Below are positions 8,227 to 17,324 of a DNA stretch of 64,000 nucleotides, piece by piece (position 1 is the first letter of the stretch; every line of letters begins with the position of its first letter). The stretch is from Nitratidesulfovibrio sp. (GTDB lineage Bacteria > Desulfobacterota > Desulfovibrionia > Desulfovibrionales > Desulfovibrionaceae), in contig NZ_JBDXXH010000004.1 of assembly GCF_040373385.1 (NCBI RefSeq), positions 425,952 through 489,951 on the forward strand, given 5' to 3'. The translations under genes and the position numbers were made by a program. The notes under the pieces were generated by a model, which was not told the origin of the DNA, searched no databases, and saw nothing but the letters and a program-made list of their open reading frames with translations.

Positions 8227-10116
8227 TCAGAACTCGTACATCAGCGACAGATTGCCCCCCACGCCCTCGCGCACGCCGGTATAGCCCTGTGCGCCCAGAT
8301 CAAGCGAAAAGCCGCTGTCCGGCAGGGGCTTCCATATGATGCCCGCTTCGCCCACGCCCGTGCCGCCCTTCAGGGTTGGCGCGGGTGCGTCAACTCCGGC
8401 CACCACGCTGTGCGCCGTGCCGTCGAATTCGTATTCCCATGCCGCGCCGGTGTATGGCGTGATGCACTTGTTCAGCGCGTAGCCAAAGCGCGCCCCAAGG
8501 CGTGTGCGGTACGAATCAATGTCGTCGAATGTTACCGGGTCGCCCAGTATGCGCACGTCCGCCCCCGTGGTGTGCGTCCAGAAGTACTTGCCGTACAGGT
8601 CAAGCCAGGCCTGCTCGCTGATGTTCCATATGTACCCGAGTCCCGCATGCGCGCCGTAGTAGGCGACGTTGATGTCGTATTCGGCCTCTCCCAACATGGG
8701 GTTCAGGTCGTCGCTCCTGTAGTCGGAACTGAGCCTGCCCGCGCGCACCGTTGCCTCGGCGTACAGCCCGCGCGCCATGCCTTCGGTGGCTTCCACCCGG
8801 CCCAGCAGGCCGCCGCCAGCGGAACGGCTGTCGCCCCGGGCCGTGATGCTGTCGCCCGCCGCCGTTTCGTTGTGGCTGTCGTAGGCGCCGACGCTTGTTT
8901 CGAAGAACGCCCCCACAAGCAGGTCCGCGCCGCTCACGGGCAGGCGCTTGGCCAGACCGGTCATGAGGGCGAAGCTCTGCATGTCCACATGAGAGCCGGT
9001 CGCATAGCGAGAGGTTGTGCCCGACGTGGCGCCGAAGCCAGCCCAGCCTGCCTGCGCCATGTTGTCCGCGCCAAGGACGGCAGCCGCGCGCGCGTTGCCC
9101 ATGCCGGGCCCGGCCGCAAGATCCGCGCCTTGCGTCACAAGGGCGATGCTGGCCGCCTTGCCTTCGGACGGGGATTTGCGCACGCCTTCGTCGGTCTGCC
9201 CGGCGCTGGTCACCCGGGCCACCAGACTGTTGGAGGTTGTTTCCAGGCTGAAGGTGTAAAGGCTGGAAATGCCCGCCATGCCCGTGACGTTGTTGGTCAT
9301 GCCCGCATCGGCGGTGAGGCTGGGAGCTTGGATAAGGGTAACGGTGTCATTGACGGCCAGCGGGGTTCCGCTGCCCATGATGCCCACCCCCACGGTGGTG
9401 GGGGCGGTGGAAGGGCCGCTGGAGGGCGTGCTGATATTCACGCCTTGGGTAACAGTAAGCACCGTGTCGCCAGCCCGGACCGTCTCTGGCAGATAGAACC
9501 GGAAGTGCTGGAAATTTTCGATGGAAGCTGCCTGAAGGTTCAGGGTGTGGATTTCCAGCGTGTTGCCGGTGCGGTCGTCCGAACCGGCTGCGGAGTGCCC
9601 GCCGATAAGGTTGGCAAGGCTCAGGTCGGGGCTGTCGAAGATGCGCAGGGTGTTGTCGGTAGCGTCGTGATCCCTGGAATATCCACCAAAGACGTCGGTG
9701 TGTATCGTGCCGCCAGTAATGGTTACAATGTTTTGGTAGGCGTATTCGGTTTGGGTGTATCCGCCGTATATTCCTTCGCCTGCATGTGTGCCGCCAGTTA
9801 TTGTCACCAGGTTGTCCAAGGCATGGCCGCCCACGCTGAAGCCGCCGATTACGGGGCCGGAAACGCCTGAGTCGATAGTGACGTCCCCTCCCGTGGCATA
9901 ATGATAATCGTAACTAACGGAGCCGATGTAACCGGGATTCGTGAAGTCCGCGACGGGGCCGGTTACACTGCCGCCCGAGTTGGCGGCTCGCAATGGTGCG
10001 GCCAGTGCAAGCGACGCCAGAAAGAGTAGCGCCGCCGCGGCACGCGCGGCATGGCTGCGCGTGCACTGCCGAGATTCTTTTGCCTGTGGGTTCCACAGGC
10101 GCAAGGACAAGAGCAT
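8227..10116 (-). CDS. Autotransporter (type Va) with short beta-helix passenger
   Basis: This is a predicted type V secreted surface protein of 629 aa from ATG 10116, which is preceded on its strand by a G-rich ribosome-binding region. An extended signal peptide (~1-43) ends near ALAAPLRAANS. The passenger (~44-300) has repeated VTITGGT...GGY units typical of beta-helix passengers. A linker leads into a C-terminal autotransporter beta-barrel (~350-629) rich in alternating aromatic and small residues and ending in SLMYEF, with the terminal Phe expected for outer-membrane assembly. The passenger function is unknown; no protease triad or adhesin motif was recognised. The frame is open 31 codons further upstream, but a signal peptide fits only ATG 10116. 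Confidence 0.85.
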   Translation of the reverse strand: MLLSLRLWNPQAKESRQCTRSHAARAAAALLFLASLALAAPLRAANSGGSVTGPVADFTNPGYIGSVSYDYHYATGGDVTIDSGVSGPVIGGFSVGGHALDNLVTITGGTHAGEGIYGGYTQTEYAYQNIVTITGGTIHTDVFGGYSRDHDATDNTLRIFDSPDLSLANLIGGHSAAGSDDRTGNTLEIHTLNLQAASIENFQHFRFYLPETVRAGDTVLTVTQGVNISTPSSGPSTAPTTVGVGIMGSGTPLAVNDTVTLIQAPSLTADAGMTNNVTGMAGISSLYTFSLETTSNSLVARVTSAGQTDEGVRKSPSEGKAASIALVTQGADLAAGPGMGNARAAAVLGADNMAQAGWAGFGATSGTTSRYATGSHVDMQSFALMTGLAKRLPVSGADLLVGAFFETSVGAYDSHNETAAGDSITARGDSRSAGGGLLGRVEATEGMARGLYAEATVRAGRLSSDYRSDDLNPMLGEAEYDINVAYYGAHAGLGYIWNISEQAWLDLYGKYFWTHTTGADVRILGDPVTFDDIDSYRTRLGARFGYALNKCITPYTGAAWEYEFDGTAHSVVAGVDAPAPTLKGGTGVGEAGIIWKPLPDSGFSLDLGAQGYTGVREGVGGNLSLMYEF

Positions 10117-10251
10117 GCCCCCCCCTGATGTACTGTTGTGACGTGGTGTTTCCCCAGACGGTCTGCGGGCGCAAGTATGCCCGGTGCCGCGGGTGCTGGC
10201 ATCGGGCATTGATTGCGGCTCAGCCTTTCGGGTGTTATCTGGGCTGGTTCT

Positions 10252-10280
10252 ATGTTAATGGAATGTAATGAGAATGTAAA
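10252..10280 (-). promoter_or_regulatory. Predicted sigma-70 promoter of the autotransporter gene
   Basis: Read on the minus strand, TTTACA (10280-10275) and TAACAT (10257-10252) are separated by 17 bases, in a locally AT-rich patch. This lies about 140 bp upstream of ATG 10116. The rest of 10117-10553 shows no gene. Confidence 0.5.
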
Positions 10281-10553
10281 CGTGTCATGCCCCGTGTCGG
10301 CAAAAAATCGAGGCGTTGACACGGAGACGGCGCGGCACTCCGGGAGGGGGGCACCTGAACGGCATGCAGGGGATTTGCCACCGCACTGTTTAAGCAGGTC
10401 TTGCAATCGGACCTGCAATATGTTCGGTGACCGGGCTTGAAATCGGGACGGGGATCGGTGTTGCGGTGGGTCCGGTGTGAGGCGGGCGGCAAGCTGCTGC
10501 GTCATTGTCTGCGGGGGCCGTGTCGCAGCGCTCCGCGCCTGACCTTGCTGTGC

Positions 10554-11687
10554 CTACAACCGCATCTTCGCGTACAGCCCGGCCAGCCAGGGGCGAGAGT
10601 ACAGGAAAAGGCGCAGCAGCAGCCACGAGCCGGGCTTGTCCTTGGCCTTGAAGCGGTGCACGTGGGCGGCACAGCCGGGCGGGTTGGGTCCCATGGTGGT
10701 GGCGAAGAACACGGAAAAACCCTGGGTCCGCGCGATGTCGCGGGCCTCGTCGCAATAGGCGCCCCACGGCCAGCACAGCGAGCGCACGGGGTGCCCCAGT
10801 TCGTCGGCCAGGGTGGCGGCGCAGGCGGTCAGTTCGCGGGTCATGCGGGCGGTGCGGTCGGCGTCGGATTCCGGCTGGCCAAGGCCGGACGGCGTGGCGG
10901 CAAAGGTTTCAACCAACGCTTCAAGTTCGTGTACCTTGCCGGAATCCTGGAAAAAGGCGTAGGCCCCGGCCTTGTCCTGCGGAACCAGCGCGCGGATGGC
11001 GTCCACCAGTTGCGGGTCTGGCACGAAGGCACGGCGCAGCAGGGCGGGGCGCTGGGGAAAGGCGGGCAGCCCCCACGGCACGGCAAAGTCCACCCGGTCG
11101 AAGGTGCGCGAGCGATGGCCGGGCGCGTGAAAACCCGTGTATTCCGGCTTGGCGAACACGGCGTGGTGCCAGTGGGAATGGGCGGCCACGGCCATGGTGC
11201 CGTCGGCCTCCATCAGCCGGGCCTCGTCCCAGTTGCAGAACAGGTCCTTGCGTTCGTCAAAGCCCAGTTGGTGTCGCACGTAGGGGGCATCCACGCGGGG
11301 CAGCCCGTCTTCGCGGATGCGTCCCGCGCGCACGTCGTCAAGCGTGGGCCGGGGCGCGCCCTGTTCCAGCTTGCCCGCCACGGCAAAGATGACACCCTTG
11401 TGCCCGTATTTCTTCAGGATGGGCCAGGCGTAGACATAGTTGTCCAGAAACCCGTCGTCAAAGGTGATCAGCGCGCTGCGCGGCGGCAGCGGGGCTTCGC
11501 CCAGCAGGTAGTCCTCTGCTTCGGCCAGGCCGATGCCGGTCCACCCGGCGCGGCGCATGGCCCGGCAGTGGGCCTCGAAGGTGTCCGGGTGGACGGCGAT
11601 GGAATTCTTTCTGCGGCTGACGTAGTGGTACATCAGCACGGGCAGGCTCTTCAGGCCAGCGGATGCGGCGGGGCGGGATGCGGACAT
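10554..11687 (-). CDS. Polysaccharide deacetylase family protein
   Basis: This is a NodB-homology (CE4) protein of 377 aa from ATG 11687. The N-terminus LPVLMYHYVS is typical of the family. The first NodB motif ITFDDGFLDN (near residue 74) supplies the catalytic and metal Asp. AAHSHWHH (near 167) supplies the second motif, and WPWGAYCDEA lies in the C-terminal half. There is no clear signal peptide or membrane helix. The substrate is probably an N-acetylated surface glycan or oligosaccharide (inference). The frame extends 138 codons upstream through a 12-bp tandem array that encodes only Cys-Arg-Met-Pro/Ser repeats, so the longer form is rejected. Confidence 0.85.
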   Translation of the reverse strand: MSASRPAASAGLKSLPVLMYHYVSRRKNSIAVHPDTFEAHCRAMRRAGWTGIGLAEAEDYLLGEAPLPPRSALITFDDGFLDNYVYAWPILKKYGHKGVIFAVAGKLEQGAPRPTLDDVRAGRIREDGLPRVDAPYVRHQLGFDERKDLFCNWDEARLMEADGTMAVAAHSHWHHAVFAKPEYTGFHAPGHRSRTFDRVDFAVPWGLPAFPQRPALLRRAFVPDPQLVDAIRALVPQDKAGAYAFFQDSGKVHELEALVETFAATPSGLGQPESDADRTARMTRELTACAATLADELGHPVRSLCWPWGAYCDEARDIARTQGFSVFFATTMGPNPPGCAAHVHRFKAKDKPGSWLLLRLFLYSRPWLAGLYAKMRL

Positions 11688-11868
11688 GCGGTGACGGTGG
11701 CTGGGCCGGTTTGGGGGTATGCAGGGGCGGGGGCGTGGAGACACGGTCCCGTTCGGCGTCTGTAGCGCAACGGCCCGTGATCGTCGAGGGGCACGGCAGC
11801 CGTGCCGGGGCCATGCGCGGGCGGCATGACGGGTGCCCCGGCGGGACGTCTGGTCGCCAGTCGGGGGC

Positions 11869-11964
11869 GCATCCGGCAGGACATACGGCAGGACATCCGG
11901 CAGGGCATACGGCAGGACATCCGGCAGGGCATCCGGCAGGGCATCCGGCAGGACATCCGGCAGA
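11869..11964. repeat. Tandem array, eight 12-bp units
   Basis: Eight contiguous 12-base units of consensus RCATMCGGCAGG occupy 11869-11964 with no indels. They differ only at the first position (G/A) and fifth position (C/A), plus the last base of the final unit. The array lies in the divergent gap between the deacetylase gene and cbpA, just upstream of the cbpA promoter region. Confidence 0.9.
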
Positions 11965-12004
11965 CAACAGGCGCATTGTCTGTCGGTCTTTTGACGCAAG
12001 GCGC

Positions 12005-12032
12005 TTGACACCGGGGCGCGTCGGATTATCCT
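12005..12032 (+). promoter_or_regulatory. Possible promoter of the cbpA-cbpM-clpB cluster
   Basis: TTGACA (12005-12010) and TATCCT (12027-12032) are 16 bases apart, about 50 bp upstream of cbpA ATG 12085. An overlapping TACAAT follows at 12032-12037. No CIRCE operator (TTAGCACTC-N9-GAGTGCTAA) is visible, so HrcA control is not supported here. Confidence 0.4.
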
Positions 12033-12084
12033 ACAATGGCAGCAGGTTTGCAGCCACCTGGACAATAAAGGAGAGCTATACGAG

Positions 12085-13041
12085 ATGGCAGTCGAATACA
12101 AGGACTATTACAAATTGCTGGGCGTGGAGCGTTTCGCCCCGCGCGACGACATCTCGAAGGCCTACAAGAAGCTTGCCCGCAAGTATCACCCGGACCTGAA
12201 CCCCGGCGACAAGAACGCGGAAGAGCGCTTCAAGGAAATCAACGAAGCCTACGAGGTGCTCAAGGACGACGAGAAGCGTCGGCTCTACGATCAGCTCGGC
12301 CCCAACTGGCAGCATGGACAGCAGTTTCAGGGTGCGCCCGGCTTCGAGAACATGCGCTTCGACTTTGGCGGCGGGCGCGGCTTTGAAGGCGGCGGATTCA
12401 GCGACTTCTTCGAGACGCTGTTCGGCGGCGGCGGGGCGCGGGCGCGCGGGCCGGGAGGTCAGGGCGGCTTTGGGCCGGACCCGTTCGGCAATTTTTCCGC
12501 GCGGCAGCGGCGCGGCCGCGACGTGGAGGCAGAATTCTCGCTGGCGCTGGAAGAAGCCTACCGGGGCGGGCGCAAGGCCGTGACCCTGCGCGAGGCGGGC
12601 GGCAGCACCAAGACGCTGGAAGTGAACATTCCCTCCGGCGTGCGCGAAGGGGGGCGCATCCGCCTTGCCGGTCAGGGCGACCCCGGCATGGGCGGCGGCC
12701 CGGCGGGCGACCTGTACCTGAAGGTGCGCATGGCTCCCCACCCGCAGTTTACCCTGGATGGCGACAACGTGATCTACGACCTGCAACTGGCCCCGTGGGA
12801 AGCGGCGTTGGGCGCCACGGTGCGCGTGCCCACGCTGGACGGCGAGGTGGACGTTACCGTGGCCCCCGGCGCATGCAGCGGGCGCAAGCTGCGGCTGCGC
12901 GGCAAGGGGCTGGGCACGGGCGCGGCACGCGGCGACCAGTACGTGCGCATCGGCATCCGCACGCCGGGCGAGGCCACCCCGCGCGAACGGGAACTGTGGG
13001 AAGAACTGGCCCGGACCTCGGCGTTCCGGGCGCGCGACTAG
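12085..13041 (+). CDS. cbpA: CbpA-type DnaJ co-chaperone (class II J protein)
   Basis: This is an Hsp40 that stimulates DnaK ATPase and delivers unfolded clients. It has 318 aa. The J domain (1-70) has the HPD tripeptide at 35-37 within KYHPDLNPG. A Gly/Phe-rich linker (~85-150) follows, then two C-terminal client-binding domains (~155-318). The CxxCxGxG zinc-finger repeats of DnaJ proper are absent, which places it with CbpA. A ribosome-binding site AGGAGAG precedes ATG. It is followed by cbpM and clpB on the same strand, forming a disaggregase module. Confidence 0.92.
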   Translation: MAVEYKDYYKLLGVERFAPRDDISKAYKKLARKYHPDLNPGDKNAEERFKEINEAYEVLKDDEKRRLYDQLGPNWQHGQQFQGAPGFENMRFDFGGGRGFEGGGFSDFFETLFGGGGARARGPGGQGGFGPDPFGNFSARQRRGRDVEAEFSLALEEAYRGGRKAVTLREAGGSTKTLEVNIPSGVREGGRIRLAGQGDPGMGGGPAGDLYLKVRMAPHPQFTLDGDNVIYDLQLAPWEAALGATVRVPTLDGEVDVTVAPGACSGRKLRLRGKGLGTGAARGDQYVRIGIRTPGEATPRERELWEELARTSAFRARD

Positions 13042-13107
13042 CGGACAGGAAGACCGGAATTGATGCGGAACCCCGCCGACACGACTTGCATCCGGAGGTG
13101 ACACCAC

Positions 13108-13458
13108 ATGTACCCCGATGACGGCAACGAACCTGGATATGACCGGGGGCACGGCCTTGCGCAGGGCGGTGAACTGCCCACCCGCTCGGAATTCATCGCC
13201 TGGGCGGAATTCCTTCAGGTGTCCGGCGTGCACCCCAGCCGCCTGGGCGAACTGATCGAACTGGGCTGGCTGGAGCCGCGCCGCACGGCGGGCGAAGGCT
13301 ACCTGTTCCGCCGGGTGGACGTGTACCGCACCCGCAAGCTGGAACGCATCTGCGCCGACTTCGAACTGAACAGCCTTGGCGGCTCCATCGTGGTGGACCT
13401 GCTGGACCGCATCGACCGGCTGGAACGCAGGGTGCGCGAACTGGAAGCGCAACGATAG
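13108..13458 (+). CDS. cbpM: CbpM-like chaperone modulator (MerR-type HTH)
   Basis: This is a small protein of 116 aa. A MerR-like winged-helix segment (~25-75, with WAEFLQVSGVHPSRLGELIE and YLFRRVDVYR) is followed by a short helical, coiled-coil-like tail (ELERRVRELEAQR-type). In E. coli CbpM binds the CbpA J domain and inhibits it. The position directly after cbpA and before clpB supports that role over DNA binding, which cannot be excluded. The start is ATG 13108, preceded by GGAGGTGAC. Confidence 0.83.
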   Translation: MYPDDGNEPGYDRGHGLAQGGELPTRSEFIAWAEFLQVSGVHPSRLGELIELGWLEPRRTAGEGYLFRRVDVYRTRKLERICADFELNSLGGSIVVDLLDRIDRLERRVRELEAQR

Positions 13459-13553
13459 CGTCATGACCAGATAGCGTCATGACCAGATGAGTGCGCGGCC
13501 CGGCAGCGGAGCATCCGCACCGGGCAGCAACAGATTTTCCGCCACGGGCGCGC

Positions 13554-13577
13554 CGCCCCCGGAAACTTCCGGGGGCG
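13554..13577. other. GC-rich hairpin between cbpM and clpB
   Basis: Arms CGCCCCCGGAA (13554-13564) and its complement (13567-13577) form an 11-base palindromic hairpin with an effective 4-base loop, lying 57 bases before clpB. There is no T-run, so it is unlikely to be a simple terminator. It could be an attenuator or an RNA-processing or stability element; function is unknown. Confidence 0.6.
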
Positions 13578-13633
13578 CAGGCAGCCCACCGCATTCTTGG
13601 CCCGGCCCCGCCGGGCAAGGGGGAAAGGACGCC

Positions 13634-16222
13634 ATGGACATCAACAAGTTTACCGAAAAATCGCAGCAGGCCATCGCAGAGGCCCAGTCTACCGCCGTGC
13701 GCCTTGGGCACCAGCAGGTGGACGTGGAGCACGCCGCGCTTGCCCTGGTCCGTCAGGAACAGGGGCTGGTGCCGCGCCTGCTGGAACGGGCGGGCTACAA
13801 GCCCGATGCCTTTGCCGCCGCCCTCGAGGCGGCATTGCAGAAGCGCCCGGCGGTCAGCGGCCCCGGAGCGGGCCAGGGGCAGATCTACGTCACCCAGCGC
13901 CTGAACCAGGCCCTGGTGCGCGCGCAGGACTTTGCCAAGCGGCTCAAGGACGAATACGTCAGCGTCGAGCACCTCATCTGCGCCTTTCTGGAAGAACCCG
14001 CCTCCACCGACATGGGCCGGGTTGCCCGCGAGTTCGGCCTGACGCAGGACAAGCTGCTGGCCGTGCTGGAAGACGTGCGCGGCGCGCAGCGCGTCACCTC
14101 GCAGAACCCGGAGGACACCTACGAGGCGCTCCAGAAGTACGGGCGCGACCTGGTGGAAGAAGCCCGCAAGGGCAAGCTGGACCCGGTCATCGGGCGCGAT
14201 GCGGAGATCCGCCGCGTGGTGCGCATCCTGTCGCGGCGTACCAAGAACAACCCCGTGCTCATCGGCGAGGCGGGCGTGGGCAAGACGGCCATCGTCGAGG
14301 GCCTCGCCCACCGCATCCTGAAGGGCGACGTGCCGGAGGGCCTGAAGAACCGCAGCCTGTTCGCGCTGGACATGGGCGCGCTTATCGCCGGGGCCAAGTA
14401 CCGGGGCGAGTTCGAGGAACGGTTGAAGGCCGTGCTGAAGGAAGTGGAAAAGGCCGAGGGCCGCATCCTGATGTTCATCGACGAACTGCACACCATCGTG
14501 GGCGCGGGCAAGTCCGACGGGGCCATGGATGCTGGCAACCTGCTGAAACCCATGCTGGCGCGCGGCGAGTTGCACTGCATCGGCGCCACCACCCTGGACG
14601 AGTACCGCAAGTACATCGAGAAGGACCCGGCGCTGGAACGCCGCTTTCAGCCGGTGGTGGTGGACGAACCCACGGTGGAGGACACCATATCCATCCTGCG
14701 CGGCCTGCGTGAACGATTCGAGGTGCACCACGGGGTGCGCATCAGCGATTCGGCCATCGTCGAGGCGGTGACCCTGTCGCACCGCTACATCACCGACCGC
14801 CAGTTGCCGGACAAGGCCATCGACCTCATCGACGAGGCCGCCGCGCTGATCCGCACCGAAATAGACTCGCTGCCCGCCGAACTGGACGAGGTGAACCGCA
14901 AGGTCATGCAACTCGAGATCGAGCGCGAAGCCCTGCGCCGCGAGAGCGACGCCGCCTCGCGCGAGCGGCTGGAAAAGCTGGAGAACGAACTGGCCGACCT
15001 GCGCGCCCGCCAGGCCACCCTGCTGGCCCAGTGGGAACGTGAAAAGGGCTCCATCGACGCCGTGCGCACCATCAAGGAAGATATCGAGCGCACCCGCCTG
15101 GCCATCGACGAGGCGGAACGCAACTACGACCTCAACCGTGCTGCGGAACTGAAGTATTCCAAGCTGCTGGAGCTTGAGCGCAAGCTGGCCGCCGCCGAGC
15201 ATGGCGACGACGAGAACCGCCTGCTGAAGGAAGAGGTGCGCCCCGACGACGTGGCCGAAATCGTGGCCCGCTGGACGGGCATTCCGGTCACCCGGCTGCT
15301 GGAGTCGGAGCGCGAGAAGCTGCTGCGCCTGGGCGATGTGCTGCACGAGCGCGTGGTGGGGCAGGACGAGGCCGTGCAGGCCGTCGCCGAAGCCGTGCTG
15401 CGCGCCCGGGCCGGGCTGTCCGACCCTGGGCGGCCCATCGGGTCGTTCATCTTCCTTGGCCCCACGGGCGTGGGCAAGACCGAGCTGTGCAAGACGCTGG
15501 CGGAATCGCTGTTCGACAGCGAGGACAACATCGTGCGCATCGACATGAGCGAGTACATGGAGAAGCACGCGGTGGCCCGGCTCATCGGGGCGCCCCCCGG
15601 CTACGTGGGTTACGACGAGGGCGGGCAACTGACCGAGGCGGTGCGCCGCAAGCCGTACAGCGTGGTACTGTTCGACGAGATAGAAAAGGCCCACGCCGAC
15701 GTGTTCAACGTGCTGCTGCAAATCCTGGACGACGGGCGGCTTACCGACAGCCATGGCCGCACGGTGGACTTCAAGAACACCATCATCATCATGACCTCCA
15801 ACATCGGGTCGTCGCACCTGCTGGACGGCATTACCGAAGGCGGGGAATTCCGCCCCGGCGTGCGCGACAGGGTGATGGACGAGATGCGTCGTCACTTCCG
15901 CCCCGAGTTCCTGAACCGGGTGGACGAGATCGTCATGTTTCGCCCGCTGCTGCCCGAGCAGATCGGACGCATCGTGGAACTGTTGCTGGGCAGGCTGCGG
16001 GGGCGGCTGGCCGAGCGCAAGATCACCCTGGAACTTACCGATGCGGCGCGCGACTTCATCGCCGAATCGGCCTACGACCCGGTGTACGGTGCGCGGCCCC
16101 TGCGGCGCTACCTGCAAACCAACGTGGAAACCCCGCTGGCCCGCCGCCTGATCTCGGGCGACCTGAAGGACGGGCAGCATGTGGCCATCGGGGTTAGGCT
16201 GGACAAGCTGACGTTTGAGTAA
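13634..16222 (+). CDS. clpB: ClpB protein disaggregase
   Basis: This is a hexameric AAA+ disaggregase that works with DnaK/DnaJ to resolubilise aggregates. It has 862 aa from ATG 13634; GGGGAAAGGA precedes it. It has the full ClpB order: Clp-N repeats (1-150), the first AAA+ domain with [14 protein letters not shown] (near 210), the long coiled-coil middle domain (~405-525) that separates ClpB from ClpA/ClpC, and the second AAA+ domain with [14 protein letters not shown] (near 609). GYVGYDEGG forms a pore loop. The family length is ~860. The frame is open 49 codons further upstream but lacks homology there. It is last in the cbpA-cbpM-clpB cluster, and a structured repeat begins at its stop codon. 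Confidence 0.97.
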   Translation: MDINKFTEKSQQAIAEAQSTAVRLGHQQVDVEHAALALVRQEQGLVPRLLERAGYKPDAFAAALEAALQKRPAVSGPGAGQGQIYVTQRLNQALVRAQDFAKRLKDEYVSVEHLICAFLEEPASTDMGRVAREFGLTQDKLLAVLEDVRGAQRVTSQNPEDTYEALQKYGRDLVEEARKGKLDPVIGRDAEIRRVVRILSRRTKNNPVLIGEAGVGKTAIVEGLAHRILKGDVPEGLKNRSLFALDMGALIAGAKYRGEFEERLKAVLKEVEKAEGRILMFIDELHTIVGAGKSDGAMDAGNLLKPMLARGELHCIGATTLDEYRKYIEKDPALERRFQPVVVDEPTVEDTISILRGLRERFEVHHGVRISDSAIVEAVTLSHRYITDRQLPDKAIDLIDEAAALIRTEIDSLPAELDEVNRKVMQLEIEREALRRESDAASRERLEKLENELADLRARQATLLAQWEREKGSIDAVRTIKEDIERTRLAIDEAERNYDLNRAAELKYSKLLELERKLAAAEHGDDENRLLKEEVRPDDVAEIVARWTGIPVTRLLESEREKLLRLGDVLHERVVGQDEAVQAVAEAVLRARAGLSDPGRPIGSFIFLGPTGVGKTELCKTLAESLFDSEDNIVRIDMSEYMEKHAVARLIGAPPGYVGYDEGGQLTEAVRRKPYSVVLFDEIEKAHADVFNVLLQILDDGRLTDSHGRTVDFKNTIIIMTSNIGSSHLLDGITEGGEFRPGVRDRVMDEMRRHFRPEFLNRVDEIVMFRPLLPEQIGRIVELLLGRLRGRLAERKITLELTDAARDFIAESAYDPVYGARPLRRYLQTNVETPLARRLISGDLKDGQHVAIGVRLDKLTFE

Positions 16223-16368
16223 GGAGTATGCCACACTTGGGCCTTTCGCCCTTCGGCTGCGTCAGATTCGCCTTTTGCTCCGGTCACGTACGAGAAAAGT
16301 ACGCTCCCTTCACAAAAGGCGAATCTTCCTTGCCGAAGAACGAAAATCCTCAAGTGTGGTCATCCTCC
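16223..16368 (+). repeat. Nested-stem structured repeat, copy A
   Basis: Directly after the clpB stop, four nested stems can be drawn. P0 is CCACACTTG 16231-16239 with 16351-16359, extendable to GGAG/CTCC. P1 is TTTCG 16244-16248 with 16341-16345. P2 is CTTCGGC 16251-16257 with 16332-16338. P3 is GATTCGCCTTTTG 16265-16277 with 16313-16325. An inner hairpin P4, CGTAC 16287-16291 with 16299-16303, closes a loop GAGAAAA. Copies at 19859-20079 (opposite strand) and ~43001-43133 keep the loop and linkers but change the stem sequences compensatorily. The rest of the gap up to 16589 shows no gene. Confidence 0.85.
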
Positions 16369-16589
16369 TGAAGAAAAGAGAACAGTGGGTGTAAGGCCTC
16401 GTCGCCCGTCATGCTACGGCATCTAGCGTGGCCACAAGGATGATGGCTGCAAGGTGTTTGCGGCATGTAACCTGAGGCCGCCCCGCCGCCCATTGGTATG
16501 CCATGCCGATTGCCCTGCGGTGGTGCTTCTGGTAATGGCACCGGCACGGGCGGTTCGCCCATCCAACTTTCACATTCCCGGAGCAAAGC

Positions 16590-17180
16590 ATGCGTTGGTT
16601 GCTGCTGGCCGCGCTTACGGCCCTTTTCGCGTTCGCAGGTCACGGAACCGCCATGGCGGCTTCGGCACAGAGGGGACACACGGTGATCAAGCTGGAAACG
16701 AGCATGGGCGACATCGTCATCGAACTGGATGACGAAAAGGCCCCCAAGACCGCCGCCAACTTTCGCGAATACGTCGCGGCGGGCCACTACGATGGCACCA
16801 TCTTCCACCGCGTCATCGACGGTTTCATGATCCAGGGTGGCGGCTACGACGAGAAGATGCACGAAAAGCCCACCCGCGAACCTGTCGAGAACGAGGCCAA
16901 CAACGGCCTGCGCAACGAAAAGTACACCCTGGCCATGGCCCGCACCATGGCCCCGCATTCCGCCACCGCCCAGTTCTTCATCAACGTGAAGGACAACGCC
17001 TTCCTCGACCACCGCGCGCCCACCATGCAAGGGTGGGGCTACGCCGTGTTCGGCAAGGTGATCGAAGGCACCGACGTGGTGGACAAGATCAAGGCGGTGC
17101 GTACCGCCACCGTGGGTTCGTTCGAGAACGTTCCCACCACCCCCGTGGTCATCAAGAAGGCCACCGTGCTGCCCAAGTAG
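16590..17180 (+). CDS. Periplasmic cyclophilin-type peptidyl-prolyl isomerase
   Basis: This prolyl isomerase accelerates folding of exported proteins. It has 196 aa. A signal peptide (1-23) has a hydrophobic core LLLAALTALFAFA and cleavage near AMAA. The cyclophilin domain (~30-193) contains FHRVIDGFMIQGG, with the catalytic Arg, and SATAQFFINV, with the substrate-binding Gln-Phe-Phe. The Trp typical of cyclosporin-sensitive forms is not in its usual place, as is normal for bacterial PpiA/PpiB. CGGAGCAAAGC precedes ATG. It is monocistronic by appearance, with a terminator 40 bases downstream. Confidence 0.93.
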   Translation: MRWLLLAALTALFAFAGHGTAMAASAQRGHTVIKLETSMGDIVIELDDEKAPKTAANFREYVAAGHYDGTIFHRVIDGFMIQGGGYDEKMHEKPTREPVENEANNGLRNEKYTLAMARTMAPHSATAQFFINVKDNAFLDHRAPTMQGWGYAVFGKVIEGTDVVDKIKAVRTATVGSFENVPTTPVVIKKATVLPK

Positions 17181-17220
17181 CCTGCAAGGCTTGCGGCACC
17201 ACGGGCGGAAACGCACCGGC

Positions 17221-17257
17221 AGCGCCCCGCACCCCTTTACGGGTGGCGGGGCGCTTT
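17221..17257 (+). terminator. Rho-independent-like terminator after cyclophilin gene
   Basis: AGCGCCCCGCACCC (17221-17234) pairs with GGGTGGCGGGGCGCT (17241-17255), with one bulged base and loop CTTTAC. A short TT follows. It lies 40 bases after the cyclophilin stop. Confidence 0.75.
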
Positions 17258-17324
17258 CACGTGGCGGGGCTGCCCATAGGCGGGCGGCCCCAAGGGTGGT
17301 ATGGTGCAACCGTGCGTGTCCGAT

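Noticed and set aside
11869..11964. CRISPR array
   Set aside because: Units are 12 bp, contiguous and without spacers; no cas genes are near.
12005..12060. CIRCE operator for heat-shock genes
   Set aside because: The nine-base inverted repeat TTAGCACTC / GAGTGCTAA is not present upstream of cbpA or clpB.
11688..12101. N-terminal extension of the polysaccharide deacetylase
   Set aside because: The added codons translate the 12-bp array into Cys-Arg-Met-Pro repeats; the family N-terminus is at 11687.
13193..16234. A 1013-codon open frame on the minus strand opposite clpB
   Set aside because: The plus strand encodes unmistakable ClpB. The antisense frame is His/Gln/Ala-rich, a typical mirror of high-GC codon use, and has no recognisable domain.
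16223..16368. Insertion sequence remnant with terminal inverted repeats
   Set aside because: The outer arms differ in sequence between copies, while true element ends should be conserved. No transposase gene is present. A MITE-like origin cannot be fully excluded.
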